From: DATGYC01 sp035298385 | Lineage (GTDB): Bacteria; Bacillota; Sulfobacillia; Symbiobacteriales; Symbiobacteriaceae | DNA: 9,814 bases | NCBI GenBank assembly: GCA_035298385.1 | Contig: DATGYC010000144.1 | Location: forward strand, 1 to 9,814 | Reading direction: 5' to 3' | Part shown: positions 6,328-9,814 of the stretch, piece by piece | Numbering within the stretch: the first letter of the stretch is position 1 | Layout of the letters: each line of letters opens with the position of its first letter | The notes under the pieces: generated by a model | The model's database searches: none | Seen by the model: only the letters and a program-made list of their open reading frames with translations | Told to the model about the DNA's origin: nothing | Translations under genes and position numbers: made by a program

Positions 6328-7461
6328 TCAGGCCAACGCTACCGCTAGGTCTTCTATGAGATCGTCTGGGTCTTCGATACCGACAGAGAGACGAATCAGC
6401 CCATCCGTCACGCCGATCGCCTCCCGGTGTTCGCGGGGAATCGATGCATGGGTCATGCGGGCCGGCAGCTCGATCAGGGACTCGACCGCCCCGAGCGACT
6501 CCGCCAGCGTGAAGAGTCGGACCCGCTTCAGCACCTGGTCAGCCAGGGCGCCCTCGCCCACATCAAAGGAGATCATCCCGCCAAAGCCGCCCGCCTGCGC
6601 CCGTTGCGTGCTGTGGCCCGGATGTTCCACCAGGCCCGGGTAGTAGACCCGCCGGACCGTTGGCTGACCCTGTAGCCACGTAGCCAACCGCCGCGCATTC
6701 GCCTCATGCGCCTCCATCCGGACGCCGAGGGTCTTGATACCCCGGACCAAGAGGTAACAGTCCTGCGGGCCAGGGATGCCGCCAGCAGCGTTCTGCAAGA
6801 AGGCAAGCTCCTCCCCGATCGCCGGGTCTTTGACGACGACGAGCCCGCCGACCACGTCGGAGTGGCCGCCGAGGTACTTGGTAGCCGAGTGCCAGACGAT
6901 GTCGGCGCCCAGCTCGAGCGGCCGCTGCCAGTAAGGGGTCATGAAGGTGTTATCCACGATCACTTCTAGCCCATGGGCATGAGCCAGCTCTGCGACCGCC
7001 CGGATATCGGTCACCCGCAGGAGCGGATTGGTCGGCGACTCCAGCAGAATCGCCTTCGTCGCTGGTTGGATCGCCGCTCGCACAGCGGACTCATTAGATG
7101 TATCGACCATGGTGGCCGAGATGTTAAATCGCTGAAAGACTTTGGACTGTAGCCGGAATGTTCCACCGTACAGGTCGTCGCCCAGGATCAGGTGATCACC
7201 GGCGGAGTAGCGCATCAGCAGCGCCGTGAGGGCAGCGAGGCCGGAGGCGAAGGCAAATCCCCTCACTGCACCCTCCAGATCAGCGATCAGGGATTCGAGG
7301 ACCGTCCGGGTCGGATTGCCGGTCCGGGCGTACTCGTAGCCCTTGTGGACGCCGACGGCCTCCTGTTTGAATGTCGAGACCTGATAGATCGGGACGTTGA
7401 CGGCGCCCGTCGTCGGGTCGGCCTCCCAGCCGGCATGGATCAGCCTAGACTTCAGCCGCAT
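6328..7461 (-). CDS. mccB: Cystathionine gamma-lyase / homocysteine gamma-lyase type PLP enzyme
   Basis: The product has 377 residues, normal for the Cys/Met metabolism PLP family. 'GYEYARTGNPTR' (41-52) supplies the Tyr and Arg that contact phosphate in the neighbouring subunit. 'FASGLAALTA' (71-80), 'ESPTNPLLRVTDI' (141-153) and 'VIVDNTF' (167-173, with D170 contacting the pyridine nitrogen) follow. 'SATKYLGGHSDVVGG' holds the Schiff-base lysine K195. The C-terminal 'FTLAESLGAVESLIELPARMTHASIP' and 'GLIRLSVGIEDPDDLIEDL' are typical. The whole sequence closely follows Bacillus MccB, which cleaves cystathionine to cysteine; cystathionine gamma-synthase activity cannot be excluded on sequence alone. 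The start is only 2 bases after the mccA stop, and its site GGGAGGG (7476-7470) lies inside the last codons of mccA, so translation is likely coupled. Confidence 0.93.
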   Translation of the reverse strand: MRLKSRLIHAGWEADPTTGAVNVPIYQVSTFKQEAVGVHKGYEYARTGNPTRTVLESLIADLEGAVRGFAFASGLAALTALLMRYSAGDHLILGDDLYGGTFRLQSKVFQRFNISATMVDTSNESAVRAAIQPATKAILLESPTNPLLRVTDIRAVAELAHAHGLEVIVDNTFMTPYWQRPLELGADIVWHSATKYLGGHSDVVGGLVVVKDPAIGEELAFLQNAAGGIPGPQDCYLLVRGIKTLGVRMEAHEANARRLATWLQGQPTVRRVYYPGLVEHPGHSTQRAQAGGFGGMISFDVGEGALADQVLKRVRLFTLAESLGAVESLIELPARMTHASIPREHREAIGVTDGLIRLSVGIEDPDDLIEDLAVALA

Positions 7462-7463
7462 GC

Positions 7464-8387
7464 CTAGATCCCTCCCTGATAGATCTGCTTGGAGAGATAG
7501 CGCTCGGACGAGTCTGGGAAGATCGTGACGATGCGGGTACCGGGCGGGGCCTGCCTCGCCTCTTCGATCGCCGCCCAGCAGGCGGCGCCGCTGGAGGAGC
7601 CGACGAGGGCGCCCTCCAGTCGAGCCAGCTCCTTCACCAAGGCGAAGGCGTCGACGTCGGCGACGGTGTAGATGCGATCAGCCAGGTCCAGGTCGATCGT
7701 CGGGTAGATGTACTCGACCCCGATCCCCTCGGCCTTGTGGGGCCCAGGTGTGCCACCCTGCAGGACCGAGCCTTCGGGCTCGACGATGACCGCCTTGAGG
7801 CGCGGGTTCTGCTCCTTTAGGAAGCGGGCGACACCGGTAAAGGTCCCACCTGAGCCGGCCCCAGCGACGAAGATGTCGACCCGGCCCTCTAGCTGCTGCC
7901 AGATCTCGGGGCCGGTCGTGGCGTAGTGGGCGGCCGGGTTGGCCGGGTTGGCAAACTGTTGCGGGACGTAGGCGCCCGGAGTCGTCGCCGCCAACTCCTG
8001 GGCGCGGTGAATCGCACCCTGAATGCCAAGCTCCGTGGGGGTGTTGACCACCTCGGCGCCCAGGGCGCGCATCAACTCCTGCTTCTCCTGGCTGAACTTC
8101 GCTGGGACGCAGAAGATCACCCGATAACCGGTCCCGACGGCCGCGAGGGCCAGGCCGATGCCGGTATTCCCAGCCGTCGGTTCGATGATCGTCCCGCCGG
8201 GGTGCAGATGCCCAGCGGCCTCGGCGGCCCGGATCAGGGCGAGGCCGAGTCGGTCCTTGACCGATCCGCCCGGGTTGAAGTACTCCAGCTTGGCGTAGAG
8301 TTCCACGCCCTTCGGTAGGTCAAGGCGGGTCAACTGCAGGAGCGGGGTCTCGCCGATCAACGCATGAATCGTCTGCGCAACTCGCAT
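7464..8387 (-). CDS. mccA: O-acetylserine-dependent cystathionine beta-synthase (cysteine synthase fold)
   Basis: The product has 307 residues, a fold-type II PLP enzyme. 'IGETPLLQLTRLDLPKGVELYAKLE' leads to 'NPGGSVKDR' with the PLP lysine K44. The substrate loop 'EPTAGNTGIGLALA' (69-82), the phosphate-binding 'GAGSGGTFTG' (176-185), 'VEPEGSVLQGGTPGPHKAEGIG' and 'VGSSSGAA' follow, and the end 'VTIFPDSSERYLSKQIY' is nearly that of Bacillus MccA. In Bacillus this enzyme joins homocysteine to O-acetylserine to form cystathionine, the first step of reverse transsulfuration. Plain cysteine synthase (CysK) is the alternative, but the partner mccB 2 bases downstream and the C-terminal match favour MccA. 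ATG 8387 follows GAGGAG with seven-base spacing. The usual Bacillus companions (mtnN, luxS and the SAM methyltransferase) are absent here. Confidence 0.93.
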   Translation of the reverse strand: MRVAQTIHALIGETPLLQLTRLDLPKGVELYAKLEYFNPGGSVKDRLGLALIRAAEAAGHLHPGGTIIEPTAGNTGIGLALAAVGTGYRVIFCVPAKFSQEKQELMRALGAEVVNTPTELGIQGAIHRAQELAATTPGAYVPQQFANPANPAAHYATTGPEIWQQLEGRVDIFVAGAGSGGTFTGVARFLKEQNPRLKAVIVEPEGSVLQGGTPGPHKAEGIGVEYIYPTIDLDLADRIYTVADVDAFALVKELARLEGALVGSSSGAACWAAIEEARQAPPGTRIVTIFPDSSERYLSKQIYQGGI

Positions 8388-8426
8388 CCAGCCATCTCCT
8401 CTCCCCCCGCGCTGGTGGTGCGATGG

Positions 8427-8480
8427 TCACCGCCCTCTCCGAGGACCCTGCGCTTTTAGCTCCGCAGGAGAGGGCGGTGA
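8427..8480 (-). promoter_or_regulatory. Inverted repeat / nested hairpin in the mccA leader
   Basis: A perfect 14-bp inverted repeat (TCACCGCCCTCTCC at 8427-8440, complement at 8467-8480) encloses 26 bases. Within these, CTGCG (8448-8452) pairs with CGCAG (8463-8467), sharing one base with the outer arm. It lies 40 bases before the mccA start and 32 bases after the GDPD stop. No T run follows on either strand, so it is not a standard terminator. The arm reading GGAGAGG on the - strand also appears in the mccA ribosome site (8404-8398), so the upstream arm could pair with either. An RNA regulatory element or a protein operator are both possible. Confidence 0.5.
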
Positions 8481-8481
8481 A
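8453..8481 (-). promoter_or_regulatory. Weak candidate promoter for mccA-mccB-GNAT
   Basis: On the - strand TTCACC (8481-8476, 4 of 6 to TTGACA) and TAAAAG (8458-8453, 4 of 6 to TATAAT) are 17 bases apart. The pair lies inside the 8427-8480 inverted repeat. A transcript from here would start near 8446, after the first arm, which would make the repeat an operator rather than an RNA hairpin. Confidence 0.25.
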
Positions 8482-8511
8482 AGAGGATGAGGCGGGGATG
8501 GCAACTCGCTG

Positions 8512-9219
8512 CTACTTTTCGATTCGGTCCGGGAAATCGGACATGATGCCGTCAACCCCGCAGGCGGTCATCAACATGATCGCTTCGGGGAGGTTGACCG
8601 TCCAGACGTTAACTTTCAGGCCGGCGGCGTGCGCCGTCTCGACGAAGGCCGGGGTGACCCACTCCCAGGCGGGGTGGAGCGCCTCGGCACCGACCTGCTT
8701 CGCCAGGCCGACCGGGTCCAACAGGTTGTCGGCGAAGAGCATGCCGAGCGGGAGTTCAGGGGCGAGCCCATGGATCTTCTTCAGGGCGTGATGGTCGAAG
8801 GAGGAGATCTGGACGCGGTCCAGGGCGCCCTCTTCCTTCAGAACGGTGAGGAGCTCCTCCTCGACCCCCGGGTAGTGAACGGAGCCGGCCTTCAACTCCA
8901 GGTAGAGTGTGAGGCTCGCGGGGGTCTCGCGAATCAGTTGGCGCAGGGTAGGGATCCGCTCGCCGGTGAACTGCGGGTTCTTCCAGGAGCCCGCGTCTAG
9001 CGCCTCGATCTGATCGTAGGTGGTAGACATGATCAGGCCGGTGCCATTCGTGGTCCGGTTGAGGAAACCGTCATGGATTACGATCAACTGACCATCAGCC
9101 GTGCGGTGTACGTCGAACTCGATCCCGTCGCAGCCTAGCTCAATCGCCCGGTGGAAGGAGACCATGGTGTTCTCCGGGTGGGTGCCAGCGGCGCCGCGAT
9201 GACCGATGCGAAGTGGCAT
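8512..9219 (-). CDS. Glycerophosphodiester phosphodiesterase (GDPD family)
   Basis: The product has 235 residues, typical of the small bacterial cytoplasmic GDPD (UgpQ-like) group. ATG 9219 follows AAGGAG by eight bases; an earlier ATG at 9240 in frame has no such site. The catalytic TIM-barrel set is complete: 'IGHRGAAGTHPENT' (H7, R8, E16, N17), 'GIEFDVHRTADGQLIVIHD' (E34, D36, H49, D50), 'LYLELKAG' (E108, K110) and the C-terminal 'VNVWTVN' (W206) and 'GIMSDFPD' (228-231). H7 and H49 are the expected acid-base pair, and E34, D36 and E108 the metal ligands. It hydrolyses glycerophosphodiesters from lipid turnover to glycerol-3-phosphate and an alcohol. No signal peptide is visible, so it should act in the cytoplasm. 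The neighbours show no transporter (ugp) genes. No terminator separates it cleanly from mccA, so readthrough is possible. Confidence 0.95.
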   Translation of the reverse strand: MPLRIGHRGAAGTHPENTMVSFHRAIELGCDGIEFDVHRTADGQLIVIHDGFLNRTTNGTGLIMSTTYDQIEALDAGSWKNPQFTGERIPTLRQLIRETPASLTLYLELKAGSVHYPGVEEELLTVLKEEGALDRVQISSFDHHALKKIHGLAPELPLGMLFADNLLDPVGLAKQVGAEALHPAWEWVTPAFVETAHAAGLKVNVWTVNLPEAIMLMTACGVDGIMSDFPDRIEK

Positions 9220-9245
9220 GCGTTCTTCTCCTTGCATCACTTTTT

Positions 9246-9282
9246 AGGAACATTCCTTCTTGTTGTGGTTGGTTCGACGAAC
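9246..9282. repeat. Two short palindromes upstream of the GDPD gene
   Basis: AGGAACATTCCT (9246-9257) has 5-bp arms around a 2-base centre, and GTTCGACGAAC (9272-9282) has 5-bp arms around one base. Both lie 27-63 bases before the GDPD start, where a promoter or operator would be expected. No convincing -35/-10 pair was found. The second resembles neither the orientation nor the spacing of a Bacillus LexA site. Confidence 0.3.
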
Positions 9283-9311
9283 GCCCCGTGGAGTCCTGCA
9301 CCGGCGCGCAG

Positions 9312-9342
9312 AGGGTGGCGGGCTCCGGGCGCCCCCCACCCT
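9312..9342 (-). terminator. GC-rich hairpin after the PIG-L-type gene, possible terminator
   Basis: A 12-position stem with one C/C mismatch (9312-9323 with 9331-9342) has a 7-base loop and begins 12 bases after the stop of the deacetylase gene on the - strand. No T tract follows, so termination would be weak or factor-dependent. It also sits in the leader of the GDPD gene if the two are co-transcribed. Confidence 0.4.
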
Positions 9343-9354
9343 TGATCTATGCAG

Positions 9355-9814
9355 CTAGAGCAGTCGATAGAGCGCCTCGGCGTACTGGCAGGGCGCCCCG
9401 GTAGCCGCCACCTCTGCCCACCAGCGCACCGCCTGCCGGTAGCCGCCCTCGGTCAGGAGGATCATCTGGCTCCGATGGGCCAGAACCGCCTCCTCCTTGG
9501 CATCGATCACCGTCCCGATGTCGACTAGGACGTTCGGTTGGTGCGTGCCGTAGAAGTAGACCCTTGTCCGGCCCAGATAGCGGCGGCAAAGGTCGACCAC
9601 GGTTCGACCAAGCGCCTTGTGGTCCCGGTTAGCCATCCCCGGTACGATCTCCTTCGGATCGAAAGCCAGGACAAGTTCTGGATGGACGTCGGCCCACAGG
9701 TCTGCGACCGCCCGCTCCAGACGGGGATCCTCCGGCAGGCCAAAGTCGGTCAGACCGACGAAGCGGACCTGCTCAATGCCTTGGCGCTTGGCGGCACTGA
9801 GTTGCTCCTCTCGC
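9355..9814 (-). CDS. PIG-L/LmbE-family deacetylase, C-terminal part (5' end outside window)
   Basis: About 152 residues are visible. The frame is open through the window's right edge, so the N-terminal HPDDE metal site is not in view; the internal ATG at 9636 is not the true start. Visible family marks are 'EEQLSAAKRQGIEQVRFVGLTDFGLPEDPRLERAVADLW' (the usual RR-E-A-LG-V-FLG--D-L pattern), 'HPELVLAFDP', the second metal-site region 'NRDHKALGRTVVD' with the metal-binding H, and the C-terminal 'DAKEEAVLAHRSQ'. The family are zinc-dependent hydrolases that remove acetyl groups from N-acetylglucosamine conjugates, including the bacillithiol enzymes BshB. The sequence around NRDH does not look like BshB1 or BshB2, so no specific substrate is given. 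It is followed by a GC-rich hairpin and then the GDPD gene on the same strand, 135 bases away. Confidence 0.88.
   Translation of the reverse strand, partial: REEQLSAAKRQGIEQVRFVGLTDFGLPEDPRLERAVADLWADVHPELVLAFDPKEIVPGMANRDHKALGRTVVDLCRRYLGRTRVYFYGTHQPNVLVDIGTVIDAKEEAVLAHRSQMILLTEGGYRQAVRWWAEVAATGAPCQYAEALYRLL

Noticed and set aside
8388..8511. T-box or SAM riboswitch in the mccA leader
   Set aside because: The conserved T-box AGGGTGG-ACCGCG element and a terminator with a T tract are missing, and the 124-base gap is too short for a full T-box leader or an S-box aptamer plus terminator.
9272..9282. LexA/SOS box
   Set aside because: The Bacillus-type site is CGAAC-N4-GTTCG; here the arms are in the opposite order (GTTCG-N-CGAAC) with a one-base spacer.
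9355..9636. A complete 93-residue gene starting at ATG 9636
   Set aside because: The same frame continues upstream to the window edge with clear PIG-L family sequence, so the ATG is internal.
1..9814. CRISPR arrays, tRNA genes, insertion sequences, phage genes
   Set aside because: No spaced direct repeats, cloverleaf-like sequences, transposase or integrase motifs, or terminal inverted repeats were seen on either strand.

Overview
The window looks like chromosomal DNA from a GC-rich, endospore-forming member of the Bacillota. The evidence is the C-terminal part of a Ger(x)C germinant-receptor lipoprotein at the left edge, a YitT/DUF2179 membrane protein, and a mccA-mccB pair that closely resembles the Bacillus reverse transsulfuration genes. 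Strong purine-rich Shine-Dalgarno sites and compact hairpin terminators fit the same picture. No species can be named from the sequence alone. I see no rRNA, tRNA, CRISPR array, insertion sequence or phage gene, and no stretch above 300 bases lacks a gene.

Layout. Left (1-806, + strand): the end of a gerC-like gene, then a 55-codon ORF encoding a two-helix membrane protein that resembles the small D subunits of some GerA-type operons. Its 3' end overlaps the 3' end of a convergent gene. Next (723-2560): a divergently oriented pair, a helical-repeat (TPR-like) protein on the - strand and a divergent MreB-family actin-like protein on the + strand. A shared hairpin terminator separates the latter from a convergent YitT-family gene (2592-3416, -). 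Centre (3557-4975, +): a 472-residue two-membrane-segment protein with TPR-like repeats and an unrecognised middle domain, also ending in a bidirectional hairpin.

The right half is all on the - strand. Read in transcription order it contains the end of a PIG-L/LmbE-type deacetylase (cut by the window edge), a glycerophosphodiester phosphodiesterase, mccA (PLP-dependent beta-synthase), mccB (PLP-dependent gamma-lyase/synthase), a GNAT acetyltransferase ending at a strong terminator, and a nitroreductase with its own terminator. mccA and mccB are separated by 2 bases and should be co-translated. They convert homocysteine plus activated serine to cystathionine and then to cysteine. The GNAT gene follows 39 bases later and is probably in the same transcript. 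The mccA leader holds a 14-bp inverted repeat that may be regulatory.

No clearly new multi-gene system is evident. The items most worth a second look are the unannotated two-helix micro-protein at the end of the ger operon, the degenerate MreB paralogue divergent from a TPR protein, the unrecognised TPR membrane protein, and the mccA leader.
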